Positions 1 to 5,909 of a stretch of DNA of 8,317 nucleotides are shown in pieces; positions within the stretch are counted from its first letter, which is position 1, and each line of letters begins with the position of its first letter. This DNA is from an uncultured Propioniciclava sp. (GTDB lineage: Bacteria > Actinomycetota > Actinomycetes > Propionibacteriales > Propionibacteriaceae): contig CALMPQ010000132.1 of NCBI GenBank assembly GCA_937872005.1, forward strand, positions 1 through 8,317. Direction: 5' to 3'. The position numbers and the translations under genes were made by a program. The notes under the pieces were generated by a model. It saw only the letters and a program-made list of their open reading frames with translations. It had not been told where the DNA came from and did not search any database.

Positions 1-61
1 TACCGGACCCAGCGACCGCAGCCCCACCATGAGGCCACCAGAAAGGTAACGGGGGGGGGGA

Positions 62-1465
62 CTACCGGAGGAACAGCGACAGGATGAAGATGAAGAGGAT
101 CGAGACCACGCCCATGATCAGCGTGACGACGGTCTGGGTCCGGTAGCCCTGGTCAGCGGTCATGCCACCGAAGTTGGTGACGACCCAGAAGTAGGAGTCG
201 TTGGCGTGGGACACGGTCATCGCACCGGCGGCGATCGCCATGACGGCGAGGGCGATCTGCACCGGCGTCTCGAGGCCGAGGGCGGGCAGGAGCGGGGCGA
301 CGATGCCGGCCGTGGTGACGAGCGCGACGGTCGAGGAGCCCTGCGCCGTCTTCAGGATCGCCGACAACAGGAACGGGAAGAACATGCCGACCGATGCGAG
401 CGTCGTGGCGTTCTGCGTGATGAAGTTCACGATGTCGGTGTTGGCGATGACACGGCCGAGCACACCACCGGCGGCCGTGATGAACAGGATGGGGCCGACG
501 ACCTTCAGGGTCTGCTCGGTGACGTCGTAGAACTCCTTCATGCGGTTCGTCTGGGCGAGCAGGGCGATCGCGATGAGGGTGCCGATGCCGAGGGCGATAA
601 TCGGCGTCCCGACGAAGCGGGCGAGGTCGGCGCCGAAGCCGGTCCACTTGGCCATGGCTGCGACGGAACCCAGGGCCATGGCGAGGATCGGGACGACGAT
701 CGGCGCGAACGCCAGCCACGTGCTGGGGAGCTTGCCGTAGGAGGCGCGCAGCTCTTCGTAGCTCTTCTCGACCTCGGCGTCGAGGGCGGCGTCGAGTTCG
801 GCGTCCTCGGACGACTGGACGCGGGCGCCGATCCAGCGCGCGTAGAAGTACGACGCGATCAGCGCCGGGATCGAGACGAGCGCGCCCATGCCGATGACCA
901 GCAGCAGGTGGTCGCCCAGGCCGAGGGTGTTCGCGGCGGCGATCGGGCCGGGCGTCGGGGGGATGAAGACGTGCGAGGTGTAGAGACCGGCCGACAGGGC
1001 GACGGTCATGGCGACCGACGACGTCGCGGTGCGGCGGGCGAGGGCCTTGCGGATCGGGTTGAGGATGACGAAGCCGGAGTCGCAGAAGACGGGGATCGAG
1101 ACGATCCAGCCCATCAGCTGGATGGCCAGCACGGGGCGCTTCTTGCCGATCAGGTTGACGATGGCGTCGGCGAGGCGGAAGGCACCACCGGTGACCTCGA
1201 GGATCATGCCGATCAGGGCGCCCAGGATGATCACGATGCCGATCGAGGTGAACGTGGCCGAGAAGCCCTGGCCGATGACGGTGGCGATGCCCGGGATGGT
1301 CTTGTCGCCGTCCTTGACGTCGACGAGCGGGATCCCGCCGATGAGGCCGAACACCAGCGCGATCGCCATGATCGACAGGAACGGGTGGATCTTCAACTTC
1401 GAGATCATGAAGATCATGGCGACGATCGCCACGACGAAGACGATGATCAACGGAATGCCGGTCAC
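62..1465 (-). CDS. gntP: GntP-family gluconate / hydroxy-acid : H+ symporter
   Basis: This is an inner-membrane permease of the GntP family (gluconate, related sugar acids, or D-glycerate, imported with protons). The protein is very hydrophobic throughout. It carries family-typical blocks: HVFIPPTPGPIAAA near residues 165-178, AQGSSTVALVTTAGI near 374-388 and SHANDSYFWVVTNFGGM near 419-435. At 467 aa it is close to the usual family length (about 440-470), so it looks intact. I chose the GTG at 1465 over the upstream ATG at 1531: it is preceded by AAGGAG (1472-1477) with a 6-nt spacer, and the protein then begins directly with the first membrane segment. The extra 22 residues from 1531 are polar and run back towards the divergent regulator. 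That CdaR-type neighbour suggests a diacid, glycerate or gluconate-like substrate, but the substrate cannot be read from sequence alone. Confidence 0.93.
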   Translation of the reverse strand: MTGIPLIIVFVVAIVAMIFMISKLKIHPFLSIMAIALVFGLIGGIPLVDVKDGDKTIPGIATVIGQGFSATFTSIGIVIILGALIGMILEVTGGAFRLADAIVNLIGKKRPVLAIQLMGWIVSIPVFCDSGFVILNPIRKALARRTATSSVAMTVALSAGLYTSHVFIPPTPGPIAAANTLGLGDHLLLVIGMGALVSIPALIASYFYARWIGARVQSSEDAELDAALDAEVEKSYEELRASYGKLPSTWLAFAPIVVPILAMALGSVAAMAKWTGFGADLARFVGTPIIALGIGTLIAIALLAQTNRMKEFYDVTEQTLKVVGPILFITAAGGVLGRVIANTDIVNFITQNATTLASVGMFFPFLLSAILKTAQGSSTVALVTTAGIVAPLLPALGLETPVQIALAVMAIAAGAMTVSHANDSYFWVVTNFGGMTADQGYRTQTVVTLIMGVVSILFIFILSLFLR

Positions 1466-1548
1466 GGTGAGCTCCTTCGCTCTTGGACGTAGTGAGGGAG
1501 ACCCTAGGTTGAGCAGTGCCCGGTGGGCCATGTGCTGGGAAACGATGA
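1466..1548. promoter_or_regulatory. Divergent gntP/cdaR intergenic region with candidate promoters
   Basis: The two start codons are separated by 83 bp. For cdaR, TTGGAC (1483-1488), a 16-bp spacer and TAGGTT (1505-1510) make a reasonable sigma-70-like promoter, predicting a leader of about 30 nt. For gntP, a possible -10 TAGGGT is read on the - strand at 1506-1501, with no clear -35. The two -10 candidates overlap at the CCTAGG palindrome (1503-1508), so they could exclude one another. A small inverted repeat GCCC-GGT-GGGC lies at 1518-1528, in the predicted cdaR leader. A CdaR operator would be expected here, but I do not know its consensus in this lineage, so none is marked. Confidence 0.45.
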
Positions 1549-2709
1549 TTGACGCCCGCCACTGTGCTGGAGCACACTCGGCGCGTGGAGATCTCAGCGT
1601 CGAGCGCGCACGACATCGTCACCGAGATCAGCTCGATCCTCGGCCAGAACGTCAACCTCATGGACGCCGCGGGCACCATCATCGCCAGCACTGACCCCAC
1701 GCGGGTCGGCACGTTCCACGGCGGGGCCGCCGCCATCATCGCCGAGGAACTGCCCGAGCTGGTGGTGCACGTCGACGACGAGTTCCCGGGCGCGCGCCGG
1801 GGCCTCAACCTGCCCGTGCGCGTGGACGGCGTGACCCAGGGGGTCATCGGCGTGACGGGGTCCTACGACGATGTGATCACCTTCGGGCACGTGCTGCAGA
1901 AGATGACCGAGATCCTGGTGCGGGAGAACCGCGACAAGCAGGCCCGCGACGTGCAGGTGCGCATCCGGGAGCGCTTCCTCGCCGAGTGGATCCTCGAAGG
2001 CACGCCGTTGACGGAGGCCTTCCTGGAGCGGGGCCAGCGCTTGGGCATCGACGCCGGTCGGCGCTACTGGGTGGCGGCCGGCCAGGTCGAGGGCGTGGAC
2101 GGCGGTCGGCACCCTGTCGACCAGCGCGTCATCGACCGCGCGAACCGGCTCGTGCGCGACCGCCTCGAGTCGATGCCCGGCGGCGTCTTCGCCCGGACGC
2201 CGAACCGCCTGATCTGCTTGTTCCCGGCCGAGGCCGTGTCGGTCGACGACGTGGCCGAGTTCCTCCGGGGGGCCGACCACGAGCTGGGCCGCAGCGTCGG
2301 CGTCCGGCTGGTGAGTGGGGTGGGTGACGAGACGGGTGACGTGCGGCGGGGGTTCCTGCAGGCGGACAAGGCGCTGCAGGTGGCCGCACGGCGGCGGGAA
2401 CGGCTGCTCCGGTACGGGGAGATCGCTTTGGAGTTGATCCTGGACGAGATCGCGCCCGAGGCTCGGGAGGCCTTCCTGGCGCGGGTGTTCCGGGGCGTGC
2501 CGACCGATCAGGTGGCCGCGTGGGCGCACGTGTTGGAGGTGTACTACGCGCGGGAGGGCTCGATCCAGGAGGCGGCAGCCGACCTGTTCATGCACAAGAA
2601 CACGCTGGGGGCCCGCCTCGACCGGCTGCATGCGTTGACGGGCCTGAACCCGCGCTCGCGCAGTGACGGCGTCCTGTTCCAGCTGGCGACCCAACTGCTG
2701 CGCCGCTGA
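1549..2709 (+). CDS. cdaR: CdaR-type sugar diacid regulator (PucR-like HTH at C-terminus)
   Basis: This is a transcriptional regulator of the CdaR / sugar-diacid family, likely controlling the divergent gntP gene. Residues about 15-135 resemble the putative sugar-diacid recognition domain, with NVNLMDAAGTIIAS near 34-47. A middle region (about 140-300) fits the GGDEF-like linker found in CdaR/PucR proteins. The C-terminus (about 329-384) is a PucR-type helix-turn-helix with the typical block LFMHKNTLGARLDRLHALTG. At 386 aa it is of normal length. The start is uncertain. TTG at 1549 has GGGA (1537-1540) 8 nt upstream. GTG at 1585 has GGAG (1569-1572) 12 nt upstream and would still keep the ligand domain. 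E. coli CdaR activates glucarate, galactarate and glycerate genes; applying that role here is inference from family and gene order. Confidence 0.9.
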   Translation: MTPATVLEHTRRVEISASSAHDIVTEISSILGQNVNLMDAAGTIIASTDPTRVGTFHGGAAAIIAEELPELVVHVDDEFPGARRGLNLPVRVDGVTQGVIGVTGSYDDVITFGHVLQKMTEILVRENRDKQARDVQVRIRERFLAEWILEGTPLTEAFLERGQRLGIDAGRRYWVAAGQVEGVDGGRHPVDQRVIDRANRLVRDRLESMPGGVFARTPNRLICLFPAEAVSVDDVAEFLRGADHELGRSVGVRLVSGVGDETGDVRRGFLQADKALQVAARRRERLLRYGEIALELILDEIAPEAREAFLARVFRGVPTDQVAAWAHVLEVYYAREGSIQEAAADLFMHKNTLGARLDRLHALTGLNPRSRSDGVLFQLATQLLRR

Positions 2710-2724
2710 GCGCCCTCAGTGGTG
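2701..2724. terminator. Hairpin spanning both stop codons of convergent cdaR and zinc-finger gene
   Basis: On the cdaR transcript, CGCCGCTGAG (2701-2710), loop CGCC, and CTCAGTGGTG (2715-2724) pair as a 10-bp stem with two G-U pairs. The core CTGAG/CTCAG is perfect and would also form on the opposite strand. It contains the cdaR stop codon (2707-2709) and the stop codon of the convergent gene (2716-2718). There is no U-tract, so it is a weak or actinobacterial-style terminator candidate. Confidence 0.4.
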
Positions 2725-3063
2725 GAGGTGATCGCGCCAGTCAGCGGGCACCTTGCCGGCCGGCCCGGGGGCGGGCTGGTCCTCGGGGCGGGACTGTGGG
2801 TCGGGCAGCGTGGGGCCGAGGAAGCCCTTCCCGACGGTGTAGTCCCAGAACCAGTCTTCCCCCGGCTCGTAGCTGGTGATCACCGGGTGTCCGGTCTCCG
2901 TGAAGTGGGCCGTGGCGTGCTGGCTCGGGGAGGAGTCACAGCACCCGATGTGCCCGCACTCCGCACACCGGCGCAGGTGCACCCACCAGCCCTCGGTGGC
3001 CAGGCATTCGACGCAGCCCGGCCCGCTCGGCGTGGCCTCGGGGTTGATTCCTTCGCGTTCCAT
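2716..3063 (-). CDS. UBP-type zinc-finger domain protein
   Basis: This is a 115-aa protein made almost entirely of a ZnF-UBP (ubiquitin-hydrolase-type zinc finger) domain, a family common as stand-alone small proteins in actinobacteria. Metal-ligand candidates are visible in order: GCVECL near residue 17, RRCAECGHIGCCDSS near 31-45, then SQHATAHFTETGHPV with three histidines. The aromatic block EDWFWDYTVG follows. The C-terminal tail is Pro-rich and ends in DHLHH. The ATG at 3063 is chosen over a longer frame reaching 3153, because GAGGAGG (3068-3074) lies 4 nt upstream and the extra residues are low-complexity. In eukaryotes this fold binds the free C-terminus of ubiquitin; what the bacterial versions bind is not established here. 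The gene is convergent with cdaR, with only 6 bp between stop codons, and seems to be transcribed alone. Confidence 0.85.
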   Translation of the reverse strand: MEREGINPEATPSGPGCVECLATEGWWVHLRRCAECGHIGCCDSSPSQHATAHFTETGHPVITSYEPGEDWFWDYTVGKGFLGPTLPDPQSRPEDQPAPGPAGKVPADWRDHLHH

Positions 3064-3084
3064 GCTGCCTCCTCGTGGTGGTGG

Positions 3085-3219
3085 GGTCACCGTACTCCCC
3101 GCCCGCGGGAGAGTGACCAGTCGACGCGTGCTGTTGGGCCCGGCACGCGGCATCGGGGACAGACAGTGGCTCGCGAGTGGTCACTCCCCCGGGAAGCCCG
3201 GGCGCCCGGGCCGGTGACC
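3085..3219. repeat. Cluster of four GGTCAC / GTGACC arms between zinc-finger gene and tRNA
   Basis: GGTCAC occurs at 3085-3090 and 3179-3184, and its complement GTGACC at 3113-3118 and 3214-3219. The inner pair extends to a 14-mer inverted repeat with one mismatch: 3106-3119 against 3178-3191, TGGTCACTC(C/T)CCCG. The outer pair extends to GGTCACCG (3085-3092) and CGGTGACC (3212-3219). The arms 3085-3118 also form a local hairpin upstream of the zinc-finger gene, and the arms 3179-3219 enclose the palindrome GCCCGGGCGCCCGGGC (3196-3211). The role is unknown; they could be operator half-sites or transcript-end hairpins. Confidence 0.5.
3196..3211. terminator. Perfect 16-bp GC palindrome 20 bp past the tRNA 3' end
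   Basis: GCCCGGGCGCCCGGGC is its own reverse complement. It lies downstream of the tRNA on the - strand, so it could form a hairpin that ends the tRNA transcript. No T-run of note follows it on the - strand, so the terminator role is inference. Confidence 0.3.
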
Positions 3220-3230
3220 CGCGGCTACGG

Positions 3231-3304
3231 TGGGGCGTGCGGGGCTCGAACCCGCGACCCAGGGATTATGAGTCCCCTGCTCTGACCGGCTGAGCTAACG
3301 CCCC
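3231..3304 (-). tRNA. tRNA with CAT anticodon (tRNA-Met, possibly lysidine-type tRNA-Ile2)
   Basis: Read on the - strand, a complete 74-nt cloverleaf folds. The acceptor stem is GGGGCGT/ACGCCCC and the D arm GCTC/GAGC. The anticodon stem is GGGGA/TCCCT (one G-U pair) around loop CTCATAA. The T arm is GCGGG/CCCGC with TTCGAGC, followed by discriminator A. The anticodon CAT is complementary to + strand 3268-3270. The 3' CCA is not encoded (CCG follows the discriminator), so it must be added enzymatically. It is not the initiator type, because the acceptor starts with a full G-C pair and the anticodon stem lacks three G-C pairs. By eye the TTAGCTCAG...GAGCAG body is closer to known Ile2 (CAU, lysidine) tRNAs than to elongator tRNA-Met, but this is not decided. 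Confidence 0.93.
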
Positions 3305-3318
3305 TGTCGCGAGTCCGA

Positions 3319-3324
3319 AGACTA
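3319..3324 (-). promoter_or_regulatory. Candidate -10 (TAGTCT) for the tRNA gene
   Basis: TAGTCT on the - strand ends 14 nt before the first base of the tRNA, which would give a short 5' leader trimmed by RNase P. No recognisable -35 lies 16-18 bp upstream. Confidence 0.3.
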
Positions 3325-3350
3325 CCGCGCACGGAAGGATCGGCGTCCCC

Positions 3351-3378
3351 TTGGACCACCCGGGCACCCGCCTACGAT
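3351..3378 (+). promoter_or_regulatory. Promoter for the DUF2510 gene
   Basis: TTGGAC (3351-3356), a 16-bp spacer and TACGAT (3373-3378) give a good actinobacterial sigma-70-like promoter. It has the same -35 and spacing as the candidate in front of cdaR. The predicted start point lies about 30 nt before the ATG at 3414. Confidence 0.5.
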
Positions 3379-3413
3379 GGGGGCAAGCCTGAATCCAGGG
3401 AGATGTGAGTCCG

Positions 3414-4280
3414 ATGCCCCAACCCGGCTGGTACGCCGATCCTGACGGGACGCCCGCGCGCCTCCGGTGGTGGGACGGCACGCGGTGGACCGATAACGTC
3501 CACGGCGGAGCCCCGTTGCCGACCTCCGAGCCGCGCCGCCGCGGCCCGTGGCCGTGGGTCGCCCTGGGGGTTGCCGCCGGTCTCGTCGTCGCGGTTGGGT
3601 TCGGGCTGGGCACGGGACTGTTCGGGCGCGACGGGCTCTCCGCCGCCCCGGCCCCCGCAGAGTCACCCACGCAGCAGTCCCCTGCCATCCGGACGCCCAC
3701 GGCCCGGCCTGCGCCCGCCACCCTGCCGCCGGTGACACAGGCACCGCGCGCCAGCATCCCGACCCGGACTCCCACACCCTTCCCGTCGATCCCCGCGACG
3801 CCGCCGACCGTCGTCCCCGACGACGGCTGCCCGGGGCCCACACCCAAGGGCACTCTCTCCGACGGCCAACTCGTCCTCGACACCCCGGCAGGCTGGGTGC
3901 AGGTCGACGGCCTGACCTGGCTGGGTTGCGCCCAGGCGGCAACCTCGGCGGACCAGACCGCGTCCGTCACCCTGGGGGTGTCCTCCTTGCCGGCTGACAG
4001 CCTGCAGGACGCCGCCGAGTACGTGTGGACCATCGCCCTGCTCGATGCGGCGATCCCCCACCCGCTCAGTCAGACGTCCACGCCGGTGACCGTCGCCGGC
4101 CTCGATGGGTGGATGGTGAGCGGGACCGTGGGTCTGCGCGACTCCCTCGACGAGCTCACGGTCGTCGTGGTGGACGCCGGCCGCGACGACCCCTCGGTCG
4201 TCGTCACCTTGGCAGGCACCCAGGACGTCGAGGCCCGGGCCTCAGTCGAGGCGATTCTCCAGACGCTCCGCCCCGCCTGA
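3414..4280 (+). CDS. DUF2510 domain membrane protein with Pro/Thr-rich stalk
   Basis: The N-terminus (about residues 2-30) is a DUF2510 domain, recognised by PGWYADPDG and LRWWDGTRWTDNV. This cytoplasmic module is typical of actinobacterial membrane proteins. A basic stretch (EPRRRGPWPW) and one transmembrane segment (about 46-70) follow. Next comes a Pro/Thr/Ala-rich linker of about 65 residues, then a C-terminal outside domain of roughly 150 residues with two cysteines (near 139 and 172) that could form a disulfide. The family function is unknown. AGGGAG (3397-3402) lies 11 nt before the ATG at 3414 and only 2 nt before an in-frame GTG at 3405, so I prefer 3414; 3405 would add three residues. 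The gene stands 34 bp ahead of the next membrane protein, in the same direction. Confidence 0.8.
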   Translation: MPQPGWYADPDGTPARLRWWDGTRWTDNVHGGAPLPTSEPRRRGPWPWVALGVAAGLVVAVGFGLGTGLFGRDGLSAAPAPAESPTQQSPAIRTPTARPAPATLPPVTQAPRASIPTRTPTPFPSIPATPPTVVPDDGCPGPTPKGTLSDGQLVLDTPAGWVQVDGLTWLGCAQAATSADQTASVTLGVSSLPADSLQDAAEYVWTIALLDAAIPHPLSQTSTPVTVAGLDGWMVSGTVGLRDSLDELTVVVVDAGRDDPSVVVTLAGTQDVEARASVEAILQTLRPA

Positions 4281-4302
4281 CCGCACCCCGGCGTCCGAGG
4301 CC

Positions 4303-4308
4303 TAGGCT
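4303..4308 (+). promoter_or_regulatory. Candidate -10 for leaderless transcription of the next gene
   Basis: TAGGCT fits TANNNT and ends 6 nt before the ATG at 4315, the spacing that puts the transcription start on or next to the A of the start codon. The start has no convincing Shine-Dalgarno sequence, only GGGG at 4309-4312, too close to the ATG. The -35 is weak (TGACCG at 4278-4283, 19-bp spacer). Confidence 0.35.
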
Positions 4309-4314
4309 GGGGCC

Positions 4315-5076
4315 ATGACCCCGCCGAGACCGTCGCGTCCGGCCAGGCGTCGCCGCTGGCCGTGGGTCGTGCTGGGCGTCGTGATCATCCTTCTGGCGAT
4401 TCCGCTCGTTTTCCCGCGGATCCAGAGCGCCCTCCTGCGCGCCGAGGTGGCCCGCCAGAGCGCAGACGCTCTCGCCGCCCACCGCGACCGGGCCGACACC
4501 GACCACGCGGAGTTCCTCACCCGGATGCAGCAGATGCTCCACATCGAGGACCGGCAGCCCGTCTACGGCGTCGTCCATGTCGTGTGCTGGACAGACCACA
4601 ACGACTCGGGCTGGATGGCCACGAGCTACAACCGCACCTGCGAGTACAACTACATCGACGTGTTCGAGGCCCCCGACAACCCCGAGGTCAGCCGTCTCGT
4701 GGCGCAGCCCGACCCCCTGTACGTCGAGCAGGGCAAGCCGTTCTCCCCCATCGACATCACGCGGTACCTGAAGCCCTTCAAGGAGGGCGACGACTGGAAG
4801 GACCTTTGGCTCAACCAAGTGTTCGTCACCTCGTCGGCGCTGGGTTCAGACGCCCGAGGCGTCATCGACGAGTGGATCGTCGGCGACTCAGTCGTGGCCT
4901 ACGCCATCACCGAGGCCTTCGAGGGCCGCAAGCTGGTCGCCGAGAGCGGCAACCCTCAGCTCGATCCGGCGCGACCGTACCTGGTGCTCGTCCACGGCCA
5001 CGAGGTCTACAAGCGGAACTTGGGCTGTGCCTTCCCGCAGATCCTGTTCTGTGTCGACCCTCTCGGCGGCGACTGA
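4315..5076 (+). CDS. Single-pass membrane protein of unknown function, exported C-terminal domain
   Basis: I do not recognise this family. The protein has 253 aa: a basic N-terminus (RPARRRR), one transmembrane segment (about 14-34), a charged helical stretch rich in Ala, Arg and His (about 35-75), then a folded domain of about 175 residues. That domain is rich in aromatic residues and has four cysteines (about 91, 109, 238, 246). With the positive-inside rule it would lie outside the cytoplasm, where C91/C109 and C238/C246 could be disulfide-bonded. The region GVVHVVCWTDHNDSGW and the C-terminal pair GCAFPQILFC stand out. It lies 34 bp after the DUF2510 gene and shares its topology (basic N-terminus, single membrane pass, outside domain). 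The two may be functionally linked, though this gene may have its own leaderless promoter. Confidence 0.75.
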   Translation: MTPPRPSRPARRRRWPWVVLGVVIILLAIPLVFPRIQSALLRAEVARQSADALAAHRDRADTDHAEFLTRMQQMLHIEDRQPVYGVVHVVCWTDHNDSGWMATSYNRTCEYNYIDVFEAPDNPEVSRLVAQPDPLYVEQGKPFSPIDITRYLKPFKEGDDWKDLWLNQVFVTSSALGSDARGVIDEWIVGDSVVAYAITEAFEGRKLVAESGNPQLDPARPYLVLVHGHEVYKRNLGCAFPQILFCVDPLGGD

Positions 5077-5096
5077 ATGGGCCGACGGCGCCCCAT
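5077..5096. terminator. Small hairpin after the 4315-5076 gene
   Basis: ATGGG (5077-5081) pairs with CCCAT (5092-5096), then a C-C mismatch and two more G-C pairs close a 4-nt loop. It begins right after the stop codon of the membrane-protein gene and just before the stop codon (5100-5102, other strand) of the truncated regulator, where a bidirectional terminator would be expected. There is no U-tract. Confidence 0.3.
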
Positions 5097-5099
5097 CCC

Positions 5100-5285
5100 T
5101 CACCACAGCGCCAACTGGCCCTGGCTGACACGACGCCCGGCGGCGTCCAGCACGGTACCGAGGCGCTTGCGGGTGTGCGAGACGACCATGCGGGCGACGA
5201 TCTGCAGGTCGGGGATGGCCGCGGCCAGCTCCTGCTCGACCGGCACGGCCGAGTCGAGCGACGGCAGCCACAGGTGCACGAAGAG
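5100..5285 (-). pseudogene. C-terminal remnant of an Lrp/AsnC-family regulator
   Basis: The - strand frame ending at the stop codon 5100-5102 reads RLFVHLWLPSLDSAV, then QELAAAIPDLQIVARMVV, then SHTRKRLGTVLDAAGRRV. This resembles the end of the ligand-sensing (RAM/AsnC) domain of Lrp-type regulators, where an arm like 'LPG..VV...V.RT.KR.GTVLD' is followed by a short tail. Only about 61 codons remain of the usual 150 or more. The DNA-binding helix-turn-helix and the start are absent. Upstream of about 5285 the frame runs antisense through the M20 remnant and loses resemblance. The assignment is by eye and moderately sure. It reads as the stump of a gene that once diverged from the adjacent peptidase gene. 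Confidence 0.55.
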
Positions 5286-5909
5286 CCGGACGCCACCATC
5301 GACCCCGTCGTCATGGCGGCGTCCCTGGTGCTCCGGTTTCAGACGATCGTCTCGCGCGAGATCGACCCGCGCGCGACGGCCGTGATCTCGGTGGGGGCGA
5401 TCCATGCGGGCACGAAGTCCAACATCATCCCGTCCGAGGCCGTCCTCGACCTCACCGTCCGCACCTACGACAATGACGTCCGCAACCAGATCCTCGACTC
5501 GATCCGGCGCAAGGCCGCGGCCGAGGCGTCCGCGGTGGGTGCGCCGCCGCCCGAGGTGGTCGTCTACGGCAGCCTGCCGGTGACGGTCAACGACCGGGAC
5601 GCCACCCTGCGCGTCAAGGCCGCCTTCGAGGCCGGGCTGGTCGCGGGGGTGATCATGGCCGAGCCGTTCTCGGGGAGCGAGGACTTCAGCGTGCTCCCCG
5701 ACGCGTTCGGCGCGCCGTACGTCTACTGGGGGGTGGGCGGCTACGACGCCGCCGCGTGGGCGGACGCCGAGGCCCGCGGCACCGCACACCTGGAGTTCGC
5801 GGCGCCGCACTCATCGACCTTCGTGCCCGTGCCGCAGCCGACGCTGGACACGGGAGTGTCGGCCCTCGTCACGGCCACGATGGCGTGGCTGGGGCGGGGC
5901 GGGGCATGA
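5283..5909 (+). pseudogene. C-terminal half of an M20-family amidohydrolase/peptidase (5' truncated)
   Basis: From about 5283 the frame is typical of an M20 amidohydrolase from mid-protein onward. It begins with PDATIDPVVMAASLVLR, then GAIHAGTKSNIIPSEAVLDL from the lid/dimerisation domain. EPFSGSEDFSVLPDAFGAPY and a C-terminal PHSSTFVPVPQPTLDTG follow, with the conserved late histidine. About 208 codons remain of a family length near 400-430. The N-terminal half with most metal ligands (HxD, EE and the following H) is missing, so hydrolase activity is not expected. No sensible start precedes it. The frame stays open upstream, and a GTG at 5175 could be called as a start, but residues encoded there are antisense to the Lrp remnant. 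The stretch FEAGLVAGVIMAEP also departs from the family pattern, which fits decay. Confidence 0.8.

Noticed and set aside
1..61. Possible gene end on the + strand (TAA at 47-49) or gene start on the - strand (ATG at 30)
   Set aside because: Too short to recognise. The - strand start has only GGTGG nearby and its ten codons match nothing I know.
206..1492. Long + strand open frame (428 codons) opposite gntP
   Set aside because: The translation is an extreme mix of Asp, Glu, Arg, Gly and His without hydrophobic core, as expected from the antisense of a GC-rich membrane-protein gene.
1594..2694. Long - strand open frame (366 codons) opposite cdaR
   Set aside because: It is a shadow of cdaR caused by high third-position GC; the residue pattern is His/Arg/Pro/Leu-rich with no domain.
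3085..3219. GGTCAC repeats as a CRISPR array or insertion-sequence ends
   Set aside because: The arms are short, inverted and irregularly spaced, there are no repeat-spacer units, no transposase frame lies between them and no target duplication is seen.
3231..3304. tRNA as an integration site for a mobile element
   Set aside because: No integrase, no direct repeat of the tRNA 3' end and no phage-like genes are visible in the window.
4362..5282. + frame running through the 4315-5076 gene and into the M20 remnant
   Set aside because: Upstream of about 5283 it is the +2 shadow of the membrane-protein gene and antisense of the Lrp remnant, rich in Arg and Pro; only the part after 5283 has homology.
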